A model generated the notes under the pieces. That model had not been told where the DNA came from. It worked only from the letters and a program-made list of their open reading frames with translations, and made no database searches. Below, piece after piece: positions 17,091-25,628 of a stretch of 64,000 bases of DNA (position 1 is its first letter; each line of letters starts with the position of its first letter). Position numbers and translations under genes: made by a program. Source of the stretch: RUG100 sp963542695 (GTDB lineage Bacteria > Bacillota > Clostridia > Peptostreptococcales > Anaerovoracaceae); NCBI GenBank assembly GCA_963542695.1, contig CAUTYX010000005.1, positions 47,271 to 111,270 on the forward strand, written 5' to 3'.

Positions 17091-19358
17091 ATGGCAAGAA
17101 TAAACACGGAAAAAATTACAATATGGGGAAACTTGCTGGGCAAGGGCTTTGGTGACTCTGTAGCCGCATTGGCAGATCATATGGAACTGGCCGGTTCCAT
17201 GGTTTTTCGCGGTATGACGGCAGAGATTATAGTGATGGCACCGGAAAAGCGCATCACTGAATTTATCAAGCGTATTGTATTGGAAAAACCCAAGACTTTG
17301 GAAATTGTAACCATTGACAGAAAACCACTAGATGAGGAAGAAAAAATTCAAGGTTCTTTTTCTGTTACAGGAGTTCATTACGCTCAGGCGCCTCATTTGA
17401 TTCCACCGGAAAAGGCGATTTGTCCTACCTGTCTTCGAGAAATGAAAGATCCTCGCAATAGACGGTACAAAGATCCTTTTATCAGTTGTAATGAATGCGG
17501 TCCCGGATACACCATTATTCGGGAAATGCCTTTTATTCGGGAAAATACCACCTTGGCCTCTTTTGAAATGTGCCCTACGTGCAGGCAAGAATATGAAAAT
17601 ACCGTAGGTCGCCGGTACTGTCATGCTCCTATTAGCTGTTTGGATTGCGGTCCGGAGATGGATTATAGAATGAACGGGGATCATCTATCGGAAAAGCAAG
17701 AGCTGGAGAAGGCGGCGGCTCTCTTAAAAGAAGGTAGTGTCATTGCCTTTAAAAGCGTAGGTGGATATGACTTTGTGGCAAATCCCTTTGATCAATATGC
17801 TTTGTCGGCGCTGTGCCAGATAAAAGGTCGCTCGGAAGGTGCATTTGCCATAATGTTCCGGGATTTAAAGGAACTTCGTCGCTATGCACGCATCAACGAT
17901 AAAGAAGCGGCATTGTTACAGTCTGCTCCGCGTCCAATCGTTCAGGTACCGCACAAATCCATGGAGGAATTACAGGCAGAGCATCCGGCTAACTACGATG
18001 TACTGGTAAAGAGTCCGTATCTTGGTGCCATGCTTCCCGACAGTGGGGCGCAGATTCAGTTAATGGAACTCTTTGGTGGTCCTCTGATTTTTACCAGTGC
18101 CAATCGTGTGGGAATGCCAATGATTAGCAGCGACCAAGCCATGGCAGAATTCCTGGAAGAGGAACCCTTAATTGCGGAGATGTTCTATCACCATCGTAAC
18201 ATTGTTACCTCTCTGGATACTTCTGTGGTAAGAATCATCGGTTCCAAACCACAAATTGTTAAGAGAAGCAAGGGATATGTGCCGCTTCCTGTATATATTG
18301 AAAAAAATAAAGGAAAGATATTAGCCTTTGGCGGTGACCATAATAGTGCATTTTCCTTGTCATCAGATGCCTATGTGTATTTAAGCCAAATTTTTGGAGA
18401 TCTGAGCAACGAGGCAAAGAGAGAACTCTATCGGTGGACCATAGATCACTTTATTGAACTGTTCCAACTGCAGCCGGAAAAAGTTGTTTGCGATATGGAT
18501 GAAGAACGGTATTCCACCAAGGCGGCGATTGCTTTTGCCAAGACGTATCACTTGCCTATTGAGTACGTACAGCACCATCATGCCCATGTGGCATCGGTTA
18601 TTGCAGAACACGATTTGACGGGAAAAGTTATTGGTATTTCTTTTGCCGAGGCAGGACTGGGACTCGATGGAACACTGTGGGGTGGAGAGGCTTTTCTTTA
18701 TGAGGATGGGAATTTTGAAAGAGTTGATCATATTCCGGCGTATCCTTTGTCGGAAAAAAGAGATCGTCATTCCATTGGAAAGGCACTATTGGAAGAATAT
18801 CTGGAGAAGGGAAGGATTCAGCCAACAGAAGAAAATCCGTTGGTTATTGATTTGACGGATATATTTGAGTTTGCGCAGTTGTACCGAACGCTGGAAGAAG
18901 ATGAACCGGGAATGCCCGGAAAAGAAATGAAGCTTCCTGATCCGGCTTCCTCTACAGTGGAAATGACCTCCAGCGTATTGCAATTGGTAGACGGTGTGGT
19001 GGCACTGCTGGGCTTGGATAAAGGGGATATCCTATTACGCAACAGCATAGAAATATTAGAAGAAGCGGCAGCTTGCTATATGGCAGGGGATACTTTCTCT
19101 GAAGCATACCGGCTGGCATATCATTTTGTTCATAATGTTGCCGAGACCATTTCAAAGACTTGTGGTATAATTAGACAACAAACGGGAGCCAATCAGGTTG
19201 TTCTATCCGGAGAGGTGTTCCGGAACCGCATTATAATGGAACAGACATTGCATCTGCTTTCTACCGATGGTTTCCAAGTGAACTACAATATCTGCGTAGG
19301 ATCGGATGATGGTTCACTGGCCTTAGGGCAGAGTTTTCTTGCTTCATTGCAAGAGTAA
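17091..19358 (+). CDS. HypF-like carbamoyltransferase, divergent
   Basis: The 755-residue protein has the full HypF domain order: acylphosphatase-like (about 8-90), two zinc fingers (Cys 111/114/133/136 and 161/164/183/186), YrdC-like (about 200-385) and Kae1-like carbamoyltransferase (about 410-750). HypF normally makes carbamoyl phosphate derivatives for the cyanide ligands of NiFe hydrogenases. Several key stretches are altered. The acylphosphatase loop reads LLGKGFGD without the catalytic Arg. The YrdC motif reads KGRSEGAFAIM instead of a K-x-R-x3-K-P form. The Kae1 region keeps HHHAH (495-499) and DGTLWGGE but has FAEAGLG before it. No hydrogenase or other hyp gene is near. The ribosome site AGGAG is 18 bases from the ATG, which is long. 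Function therefore uncertain. Confidence 0.75.
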   Translation: MARINTEKITIWGNLLGKGFGDSVAALADHMELAGSMVFRGMTAEIIVMAPEKRITEFIKRIVLEKPKTLEIVTIDRKPLDEEEKIQGSFSVTGVHYAQAPHLIPPEKAICPTCLREMKDPRNRRYKDPFISCNECGPGYTIIREMPFIRENTTLASFEMCPTCRQEYENTVGRRYCHAPISCLDCGPEMDYRMNGDHLSEKQELEKAAALLKEGSVIAFKSVGGYDFVANPFDQYALSALCQIKGRSEGAFAIMFRDLKELRRYARINDKEAALLQSAPRPIVQVPHKSMEELQAEHPANYDVLVKSPYLGAMLPDSGAQIQLMELFGGPLIFTSANRVGMPMISSDQAMAEFLEEEPLIAEMFYHHRNIVTSLDTSVVRIIGSKPQIVKRSKGYVPLPVYIEKNKGKILAFGGDHNSAFSLSSDAYVYLSQIFGDLSNEAKRELYRWTIDHFIELFQLQPEKVVCDMDEERYSTKAAIAFAKTYHLPIEYVQHHHAHVASVIAEHDLTGKVIGISFAEAGLGLDGTLWGGEAFLYEDGNFERVDHIPAYPLSEKRDRHSIGKALLEEYLEKGRIQPTEENPLVIDLTDIFEFAQLYRTLEEDEPGMPGKEMKLPDPASSTVEMTSSVLQLVDGVVALLGLDKGDILLRNSIEILEEAAACYMAGDTFSEAYRLAYHFVHNVAETISKTCGIIRQQTGANQVVLSGEVFRNRIIMEQTLHLLSTDGFQVNYNICVGSDDGSLALGQSFLASLQE

Positions 19359-19403
19359 AGTTGACGATACAGCAAAAAGCATTAAAAATCATAGGAGAAT
19401 AAC

Positions 19404-20273
19404 ATGATCAGAGTCATTATTTGCGACGACGAAGAAATGTTTATTGACAAGTACAAAGAAGAATTGCAGCAAATCGCCCAACAGAATGAAGTTTATGCAG
19501 AAATAGAGGGATTTACCAGTTGCGAAAAGCTTTTATTTGAAATATCCGATAACCCGGATAAAGTGGATCTTATCTATATGGATATTGATTTTGGAAACCG
19601 TATGGATGGTATGAATGCGTCTCAGCAACTACGACGCATTGGCTATACCAATGAATTGGTGTTCCTAACTAAAAACACAGAGCAAGTTTTCAATTCCTTT
19701 GAAGTGGAACCTATGTACTACATGGTGAAGTCCAATACCAATTTAGAAAAGATGGAATCCGTCTTTATAAGAGCTGTAAAAAAACAAGATAAGCGCAAGC
19801 AAGAATATATTGCTCTGTCTTGTGCCGGAGATAACCGAAATATTCCTTTGGATAGTATCTACTACTTTGAAATCGTTCGCCGGATTATTGAAGTCCACTA
19901 TGACGACCAAGTCTTTGAATTCTACTCTACCATCGGAAAGCTGGAAAATATGCTGATGAACAAAGGCTTCTTGCGGGTTCACAGGGTTTTCCTTGTGTCC
20001 ATGAAACACATTGCCGGTATCAAAGGCTCCGAGATCACCATGGATAACGGAGATACCATTCCTGTTGGCAGAACATATATGAAATCCCTGAAAGAAGCAT
20101 TGGGCATATCCACTGAAAAGAAAAAGAAGGGCACAGTGGACATGGAAGGTGCTGAAGATGATATAGAAGCAACACAAGACAGCGTGGATTCCTTCCAAGA
20201 AGAACCACAAGATGTAGTGACTTTTGAACAAGACGGTCAGGGCAAAGTGACAGATGATACTGTGGAGATGTAG
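19404..20273 (+). CDS. LytTR-family response regulator
   Basis: The 289-residue protein has a receiver domain (about 1-125) with acidic pocket DDEE at 8-11, the likely phospho-acceptor Asp in YMDIDFGN near 61, Thr in FLTKN, and Lys in YYMVKSN. A LytTR DNA-binding domain follows (about 135-240), with FYSTIGKLENML, GFLRVHRVFLVSMKHI and GRTYMKSL. A long acidic tail, rich in Glu, Asp and Gln, follows after 245 and is unusual. TAGGAGAA precedes the ATG. There is no histidine kinase in the window. Two membrane-protein genes follow with no gap and are likely co-transcribed. Confidence 0.87.
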   Translation: MIRVIICDDEEMFIDKYKEELQQIAQQNEVYAEIEGFTSCEKLLFEISDNPDKVDLIYMDIDFGNRMDGMNASQQLRRIGYTNELVFLTKNTEQVFNSFEVEPMYYMVKSNTNLEKMESVFIRAVKKQDKRKQEYIALSCAGDNRNIPLDSIYYFEIVRRIIEVHYDDQVFEFYSTIGKLENMLMNKGFLRVHRVFLVSMKHIAGIKGSEITMDNGDTIPVGRTYMKSLKEALGISTEKKKKGTVDMEGAEDDIEATQDSVDSFQEEPQDVVTFEQDGQGKVTDDTVEM

Positions 20274-20277
20274 TTTC

Positions 20278-21204
20278 ATGAAGAATCCAAGAATCAAAAA
20301 CAAATTCATAGTCATGTTGGTCGCAGCGATATTGATTCTCTCTTCAGCTTCTGTGGGACTGGCAGCCATTAATGAGGATAACATAGACAGTAAAGATCTA
20401 GAACCGCAAACACCAGACCTTGTGGGAATGCTGCAGGATAACTATGTGTTTTCCCAATACAGTTGTTATACTATACCGATAAAAATAAATACGGTAGAAC
20501 GAAAGACTTGGCAAAAAAAAGGTGTTTTTTATGAAAAGCTCCTTGAAAGAATCAATAAGTTTACTCGCTTTTATTACAGTGGTGACAAAAATCTGAAGCA
20601 CACTATTGAGATTGCTAAAATTGAAGAAAAAGGTGAAAATGGATATAAGCAGATTTTGAAAGAACAGTTTGCTAATGGATATATCGTATTTCCTACAAAG
20701 TTAACGGTGGAAGCTTCTGTTTGGAAACCTGGAGAGCCGGGAGGATTAGATTCTGAAAGCGAAGGAAGTAAAGAGGGCTATTTGGAAAAAGATTATGCAG
20801 AGGTTCACTTTAACATAATTTTGGTCTATGCTACTGACACTTCCAAAAAACCACCTGACGGTCAGCAGAAAAATCCTGATAATGGAATGATTGGACCGGA
20901 GTTTGATGGAGGCGGCGGTGGGATTACACCTTCCCCCAAAAAGAAAACCAAGAAGGATAAGAAAAAAACCACGGCTTCTATATCGGAAAAGCACAAGGAC
21001 GCTGACGATGACAGAGCGCCTGAAGATATTGGTAATCGTACAGAGAAAGTAGAACCGAAAGATGTGGCGGCCATTGCACTGACAGCAGCAGACGGATTGG
21101 CACTTTTGTTGCTTGCGATTCTTGTCGTTCCTGACTTGATGGTAATGAGATGGTTCCATCGTAAAAAGCTTGCCCACAAGAATGATAAAGGAGACATACT
21201 ATGA
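20278..21204 (+). CDS. Membrane-anchored secreted protein of unknown function
   Basis: I do not recognise this 308-residue protein. It starts MKNPRIKNKF and has a signal peptide (hydrophobic 10-28, ending near VGLAA). An extracytoplasmic region without known motifs follows (about 30-190). Then comes a low-complexity linker rich in Gly, Pro, Lys and Thr (GGGGGITPSPKKK and beyond), and one membrane helix near 265-287 with a short basic cytoplasmic tail. ATG 20278 was chosen because GGAG at the end of the regulator gene fits it; it begins four bases after the regulator's stop. It overlaps the next gene by ATGA. It may be a sensor or target linked to the LytTR regulator. Confidence 0.7.
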   Translation: MKNPRIKNKFIVMLVAAILILSSASVGLAAINEDNIDSKDLEPQTPDLVGMLQDNYVFSQYSCYTIPIKINTVERKTWQKKGVFYEKLLERINKFTRFYYSGDKNLKHTIEIAKIEEKGENGYKQILKEQFANGYIVFPTKLTVEASVWKPGEPGGLDSESEGSKEGYLEKDYAEVHFNIILVYATDTSKKPPDGQQKNPDNGMIGPEFDGGGGGITPSPKKKTKKDKKKTTASISEKHKDADDDRAPEDIGNRTEKVEPKDVAAIALTAADGLALLLLAILVVPDLMVMRWFHRKKLAHKNDKGDIL

Positions 21205-21434
21205 GTGCTTGGGCTGTAATTGCATTGATTGTTTTGGTAATTATCATTGTGGCGGGATTTTTCATTAAACGATACACCAGAGCTACCCTGAAGGATATGG
21301 ATGGTGTGCTGGATGATATCCAGATTATGCATGAATACGAAAAAGGAAAGATTATCGGCATGGCTGATGAAAACATGGATAATGACCCTATTGCTATCGA
21401 AGTTGAAAGTGATTCGGGAGACCATATAGAGTAG
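21201..21434 (+). CDS. Small single-helix membrane protein
   Basis: This 77-residue protein has an N-terminal membrane helix (about 3-22) followed by FIKRYTRATLKDMDGVLDD and a strongly acidic tail. The ATG overlaps the stop of the preceding gene (ATGA), so the two are translated together. A terminator follows 35 bases later. No family was recognised. It is likely a partner of the upstream membrane protein in the LytTR module. Confidence 0.65.
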   Translation: MSAWAVIALIVLVIIIVAGFFIKRYTRATLKDMDGVLDDIQIMHEYEKGKIIGMADENMDNDPIAIEVESDSGDHIE

Positions 21435-21468
21435 GGCAAGGTAAGTAATTTCAGAAAATATGTGAATC

Positions 21469-21503
21469 AAAAAACTGCATCCGTTGCCGGATGCAGTTTT
21501 TTG
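21469..21503 (+). terminator. Terminator after LytTR module
   Basis: AAAAACTGCATCCG pairs with CGGATGCAGTTTTTT across a four-base loop centred near 21485. The arms have A and T runs on both sides, so it could also end the minus-strand mntR/gltA transcript. Confidence 0.88.
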
Positions 21504-21539
21504 TAATCATACCTCAAATTCTTGGTGAATCCTTGCGGA

Positions 21540-21926
21540 TTAATCCAATACGGCGTGGATATGTTTTTTCAAAGCGTCAAAGCTTTCTTCGCTGATGTCG
21601 TGCTCCATTTTACAAGCATCCTTCATGGCAGTTACTTTGTTGACACCAAGGTGCATCAGCCACTCCGACAAAAGAATGTGCTTTTCGTAAACGGAAGAAG
21701 CTACTTCCTGGCCTTTTTCTGTCAGAGTAATGAATCCTTCATCTGATACTTCAATCAATTCATTGGCACGGAGGTTTTTCATAGCCACACTAACGCTGGG
21801 CTTAGAAAAATCCATTTCCCGAGCAATATCAATAGACCGGACGTGCTCCATACGACTGTTTAGGATCAGTATGGTTTCCAAGTAATCTTCTGAGGATTCT
21901 TCGGATTTGTGCTTGATATAACTCAT
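21540..21926 (-). CDS. MntR/DtxR-family metal-dependent repressor
   Basis: This 128-residue regulator has a winged helix (SEDYLETIL at the start, then REMDFSKPSVSVAMKNL as recognition region) and a short dimerisation/metal domain with HILLSEWLMHLGV and CKMEHDISEESFDALKKH. The C-x-x-E-H pattern and the preceding His resemble the metal site of MntR-like proteins. There is no SH3-like third domain, as in MntR of Bacillus. GGGGGAAAG precedes the ATG. It lies 23 bases downstream of citrate synthase on the same strand. Manganese or iron sensing cannot be decided from the sequence. Confidence 0.82.
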   Translation of the reverse strand: MSYIKHKSEESSEDYLETILILNSRMEHVRSIDIAREMDFSKPSVSVAMKNLRANELIEVSDEGFITLTEKGQEVASSVYEKHILLSEWLMHLGVNKVTAMKDACKMEHDISEESFDALKKHIHAVLD

Positions 21927-21949
21927 CTTTCCCCCTTGTCTGGTAATGG

Positions 21950-23362
21950 TTACCGTTTGTCCAGCGGAATGTATTCTCTGTGCTCTTGTACATTCACATA
22001 CGCCGGGCGCATTAGCTTTTTGCCGGCAATGAGCTCTTCGATTCTATGAGCCGACCATCCGGATAGCCGGGCGGTGGCAAAGAGCGGTGTTGCCAGGTCA
22101 ATTGGAATATTCAGCGTATGATACACGAAACCGGAATACAAGTCAACATTTGCACACATTGGTTTTTCCACGCCAGTTACCTGTGCGTACAACTGTGGAC
22201 CCCGCTTTTCAATATAGCTATACAACGCAAAGTTGTCCATGGCATCTTTTGCTTCGGCCAGGTCTCGAGCCATTTCCTTTAGAAGCTGTGCTCGAGGATC
22301 CGATAAAGTGTAGATAGCATGTCCCAATCCATATATCAGACCGGAACCGTCATTGGCTTTTTTGTGCAATATTTTCAACAAATATTCATCCACCTGTTTT
22401 GGATTGTGCCAGTCGGAAACATTGCGCTTTAAATCGGTAATCATATTGATTACCGCAATGTTGGCACCACCGTGCTTTGGTCCCTTTAGGGAACCGACAG
22501 CCGCTGCAATGGCAGAATAGGTATCGGTACCGGAAGAAGATACCAGGTGGGTGGTAAAGCTGGAATTGTTACCGCCACCGTGTTCGGCATGGAGAATCAA
22601 AGCCAAGTCTAAAATCTTTGCTTCGATATCCAAATATTCTCCGGTAGGACGAACCATCCGCAGAATATTTTCAGAAGTGGATAATTCCGGCAACGGATAG
22701 TGCATATGCATACTGGCTTTCTCGAAGAATGACTGTTTGGCCTGGTAACCGTAGGCGATAAGCGCCGGAAAAGACCCAATGAGTCCCAGACACTGGCGTA
22801 ACACATTGCCAATGGATGTGTCGTCAGGGTTTTCATCATAGGAGTACAGTGCCAGCACGCTACGAGCCAGTTTGTTCATAATGCTGCGAGACGGTGCTAC
22901 CAGAATCATATCTCTGGCAAACCCATAGGGCAATTCTCTGTTTTCCCCAATTAAATCCTTGAAATTCTGCAATTCTTTGCTGTTAGGAAGCTTACCAAAG
23001 AGCAACAGGTAGGTGATTTCTTCAAACCCAAACCGATCCTCTTGGGTACAGTTCTTTACCAAGTCGCGAATTTCATACCCTCTGTAAAACAGGTTGCCTT
23101 CTACAGGCAGCTTGTTTTTGTTTTCATCTGTTGTGTACCCTTGTACTTCCCCAATTTTCGTCAATCCAACAATAACGCCGGTTCCGTTGGCATTTCGCAG
23201 GCCACGCTTTACCCGGTATTTTGGATACAGCGCACTATCTATTTGGTCTGTCTGCTCCAGACTGGATGCCATGTCGTTATAAAACGAAGCAGGCTCTTTT
23301 GGATTAAACAATGTCTTTTTACGAGACCCCTGATTGTTTTTCTTCACTTTGAAGTTGAACAT
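21950..23362 (-). CDS. gltA: Citrate synthase
   Basis: The 470-residue enzyme condenses acetyl-CoA and oxaloacetate. It has the longer clostridial-type N-terminus, then FYRGYEIRDLV, the catalytic histidine regions HAEHGGGNNSSF and GLGHAIYTLSDPRA, and VDLYSGFVYHTLNIP with the C-terminal aspartate site region. A G-rich ribosome site precedes the ATG at 23362. It probably makes citrate for glutamate synthesis. It is followed by the metal regulator gene. 2-Methylcitrate synthase activity is a possible alternative. Confidence 0.92.
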   Translation of the reverse strand: MFNFKVKKNNQGSRKKTLFNPKEPASFYNDMASSLEQTDQIDSALYPKYRVKRGLRNANGTGVIVGLTKIGEVQGYTTDENKNKLPVEGNLFYRGYEIRDLVKNCTQEDRFGFEEITYLLLFGKLPNSKELQNFKDLIGENRELPYGFARDMILVAPSRSIMNKLARSVLALYSYDENPDDTSIGNVLRQCLGLIGSFPALIAYGYQAKQSFFEKASMHMHYPLPELSTSENILRMVRPTGEYLDIEAKILDLALILHAEHGGGNNSSFTTHLVSSSGTDTYSAIAAAVGSLKGPKHGGANIAVINMITDLKRNVSDWHNPKQVDEYLLKILHKKANDGSGLIYGLGHAIYTLSDPRAQLLKEMARDLAEAKDAMDNFALYSYIEKRGPQLYAQVTGVEKPMCANVDLYSGFVYHTLNIPIDLATPLFATARLSGWSAHRIEELIAGKKLMRPAYVNVQEHREYIPLDKR

Positions 23363-23396
23363 ATCGGCAATCCCCCCTTTACTTGAATATTAAGTT

Positions 23397-23405
23397 ATTA
23401 TATCA
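23397..23405 (-). promoter_or_regulatory. Extended -10 promoter of gltA-mntR
   Basis: On the minus strand, TGATATAAT lies about 35 bases upstream of the gltA start. No convincing -35 box accompanies it, which fits the extended -10 type. Confidence 0.5.
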
Positions 23406-23485
23406 CGGTTTAATACAGTAAAGCAAACATTTCAAAGGGGAATTAACGGAGTCGGAAAGGTATTAACAGGGCACTAACTGTATTG

Positions 23486-23527
23486 CGAACGTCTGTTCTT
23501 GAAAAGAATAAGAGGCTGTGATAAAAT
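23486..23527 (+). promoter_or_regulatory. LexA (SOS) box overlapping uvrBA promoter
   Basis: CGAAC-GTCT-GTTCT (23486-23499) matches the Gram-positive LexA box CGAAC-N4-GTTCG in all but the last base. Its end overlaps -35 TTGAAA (23499-23504); after 17 bases comes TAAAAT (23522-23527) with a TG one base before it. A bound LexA would block the polymerase. This predicts DNA-damage induction of uvrB-uvrA. Confidence 0.82.
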
Positions 23528-23538
23528 CCACCTGTAAA

Positions 23539-23601
23539 TCTATTGAAGTTACACCAACTTCCGTGTAAATCACAGCCGTAAGGGTATACATCTTCAATAG
23601 A
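23539..23601 (+). promoter_or_regulatory. Long inverted repeat in uvrB leader
   Basis: TCTATTGAAG (23539-23548) and CTTCAATAGA (23592-23601) are perfect complements 43 bases apart, within the predicted untranslated leader. The second arm ends 15 bases before the uvrB ATG, at the edge of AAAGGA. Pairing could shape access to the ribosome site. Confidence 0.45.
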
Positions 23602-23616
23602 ACGAAAGGAATTCAC

Positions 23617-25584
23617 ATGGGAGAATTTACGTTAAAAGCAGAATATCGTCCCACAGGGGATCAACCCCAGGCCATTGCCAAGTTGGCGGAAGGGGTTAAG
23701 GCCGGGGTAAAAAGCCAAACCTTAATGGGGGTTACCGGATCAGGCAAGACCTTTACCATGGCCAATTTGATTCAAGAAGTCCAAAAACCAACCCTGGTTA
23801 TTTCTCATAACAAAACCTTAGCGGCACAGCTTCATGGAGAATTCAAAGAATACTTTCCGGATAATGCAGTGGAATTCTTTGTTTCTTACTATGATTATTA
23901 CCAACCGGAAGCCTACGTGGCATCCACCGATACATATATTGAAAAAGACTCACAGATTAACGATGAAATCGACAAGCTGCGTCACTCGGCAACGGCTGCT
24001 TTGGCGGAGCGAAATGATGTGATTGTTGTGGCCAGTGTGTCTTGCATCTATGGGCTGGGGTCTCCGATGGATTACGACAATCAAGTATTGTCCCTGCGGC
24101 CGGGAATGGAAAAAGATCGAGATGCTATTCTTCGCAGACTGGTAGACATTCAATATGAAAGAAACGATATTGCCTTTGAAAGAGGGACTTTCCGCGTCCG
24201 AGGAGATACCATTGATATTTATCCTGCAGGATCGGAGCAGGCGGTGCGGGTAGAACTCTTTGGAGATGAAGTGGAATCCATTCGAGAAATGAACCCGGTA
24301 ACGGGAGAACTGGAAGGGGAGAGAGAACATATTTCTGTTTTTCCGGCATCCCATTACGTTACCTCTCCGGAGAAAATGCAGCACGCTCTTGTGACTATTG
24401 AAGAGGAATTGGAAGAGCAAATTCGCTTTTTTAAGGATCGGGGAAAGCTGCTGGAGGCCCAGCGGATTGAGCAGCGAACCAGGTATGATTTGGAAATGCT
24501 GCGGGAAATCGGTCGTTGTAAGGGTATTGAAAACTATTCCCGTCACCTAAATGGATTGGCACCGGGAACAAGACCCTATACACTGCTTGACTATTTTCCG
24601 GAAGGCTTTTTAACCATAATGGATGAATCCCATGCAATGTTGCCGCAACTGCGTGCCATGTATGCCGGCGACAAATCGAGAAAGCAGGCGCTGGTCGATT
24701 ACGGTTTTCGGCTGCCATCTGCACTGGACAATCGACCGCTGCAGTTTGGCGAATGGACTGATTTGACGGGACAAATTGTCTACTTCAGTGCGACGCCGGC
24801 AGAATATGAAAAAGCCCAGAGCGGAGGTATTACGGCAGAACAGGTAATTCGCCCTACAGGGTTACTGGATCCGCCGATTACCGTAGTTCCAACAGAAGGA
24901 CAAATTGACCATCTCATTGGTGAGATACGAAAAACCACAGACAGAGGGGATCGAACCCTGGTAACTACGTTGACCAAGAAAATGGCCGAAAGCTTGACGG
25001 ACTACTTAAAGCAGACAGGCATTAAAGTGACGTATCTTCATTCAGAGGTGGATACGTTAGAGAGAATGGAAATAATCCGAGATGTGCGGATGGGCGTATA
25101 CGATGTTTTGGTGGGTATTAACTTGCTGCGAGAAGGATTGGATCTCCCGGAAGTTTCCTTAGTGGCAATTTTAGATGCGGATAAAGAAGGCTTCCTTCGT
25201 ACGGAAACATCTTTGATTCAGACGGTAGGGCGAGCAGCCAGAAACGCAGACAGCCGTGTCATTATGTATGCCGATTCTATTAGTCCGGCAATGGATAAGA
25301 CCATTACAGAAACACAGCGGCGGCGTAAAATCCAGCAAGACTACAATAAAGCTAACGGCATCACGCCAAAGACGGTTCGCAAATCTGTACGAGAAGTCAT
25401 TGAGGCGACAAAGCCAATAAAGGACAGTGGCGAAGAACGCTCTCCGCTGGAAATGACTCGCAAGGAACTGAAGAAATATGTGGCTTCTCTGGAAAAAGAA
25501 ATGAAAGAAGCGGCTTCTCAGTTGCAGTTTGAGAAAGCGGCTATGCTGCGAGACAAGGTGTTTGAATACAAAGCACGACTATAA
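23617..25584 (+). CDS. uvrB: UvrABC system protein B
   Basis: This damage-verification helicase of nucleotide excision repair has Walker A GVTGSGKTFT near 40, the beta-hairpin region YYDYYQPEAYV near 92, DESHAM as motif II, and a helicase C domain with LREGLDLPEVSLVAILDADK. The C-terminal UvrB/C motif (LEKEMKEAASQLQFEKAAMLRD) binds UvrC. The length of 655 residues is normal. It is the first gene of a uvrB-uvrA operon behind a LexA box. All parts look intact. Confidence 0.97.
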   Translation: MGEFTLKAEYRPTGDQPQAIAKLAEGVKAGVKSQTLMGVTGSGKTFTMANLIQEVQKPTLVISHNKTLAAQLHGEFKEYFPDNAVEFFVSYYDYYQPEAYVASTDTYIEKDSQINDEIDKLRHSATAALAERNDVIVVASVSCIYGLGSPMDYDNQVLSLRPGMEKDRDAILRRLVDIQYERNDIAFERGTFRVRGDTIDIYPAGSEQAVRVELFGDEVESIREMNPVTGELEGEREHISVFPASHYVTSPEKMQHALVTIEEELEEQIRFFKDRGKLLEAQRIEQRTRYDLEMLREIGRCKGIENYSRHLNGLAPGTRPYTLLDYFPEGFLTIMDESHAMLPQLRAMYAGDKSRKQALVDYGFRLPSALDNRPLQFGEWTDLTGQIVYFSATPAEYEKAQSGGITAEQVIRPTGLLDPPITVVPTEGQIDHLIGEIRKTTDRGDRTLVTTLTKKMAESLTDYLKQTGIKVTYLHSEVDTLERMEIIRDVRMGVYDVLVGINLLREGLDLPEVSLVAILDADKEGFLRTETSLIQTVGRAARNADSRVIMYADSISPAMDKTITETQRRRKIQQDYNKANGITPKTVRKSVREVIEATKPIKDSGEERSPLEMTRKELKKYVASLEKEMKEAASQLQFEKAAMLRDKVFEYKARL

Positions 25585-25628
25585 AATACAGAAGTGTGAA
25601 GGAAAGATAACAGACAAAAGGGGTATCT

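Noticed and set aside
19361..19389. TTGACG and AT-rich box before the LytTR gene as a promoter
   Set aside because: The transcript would start inside or after the ribosome site, so this cannot serve the gene unless leaderless.
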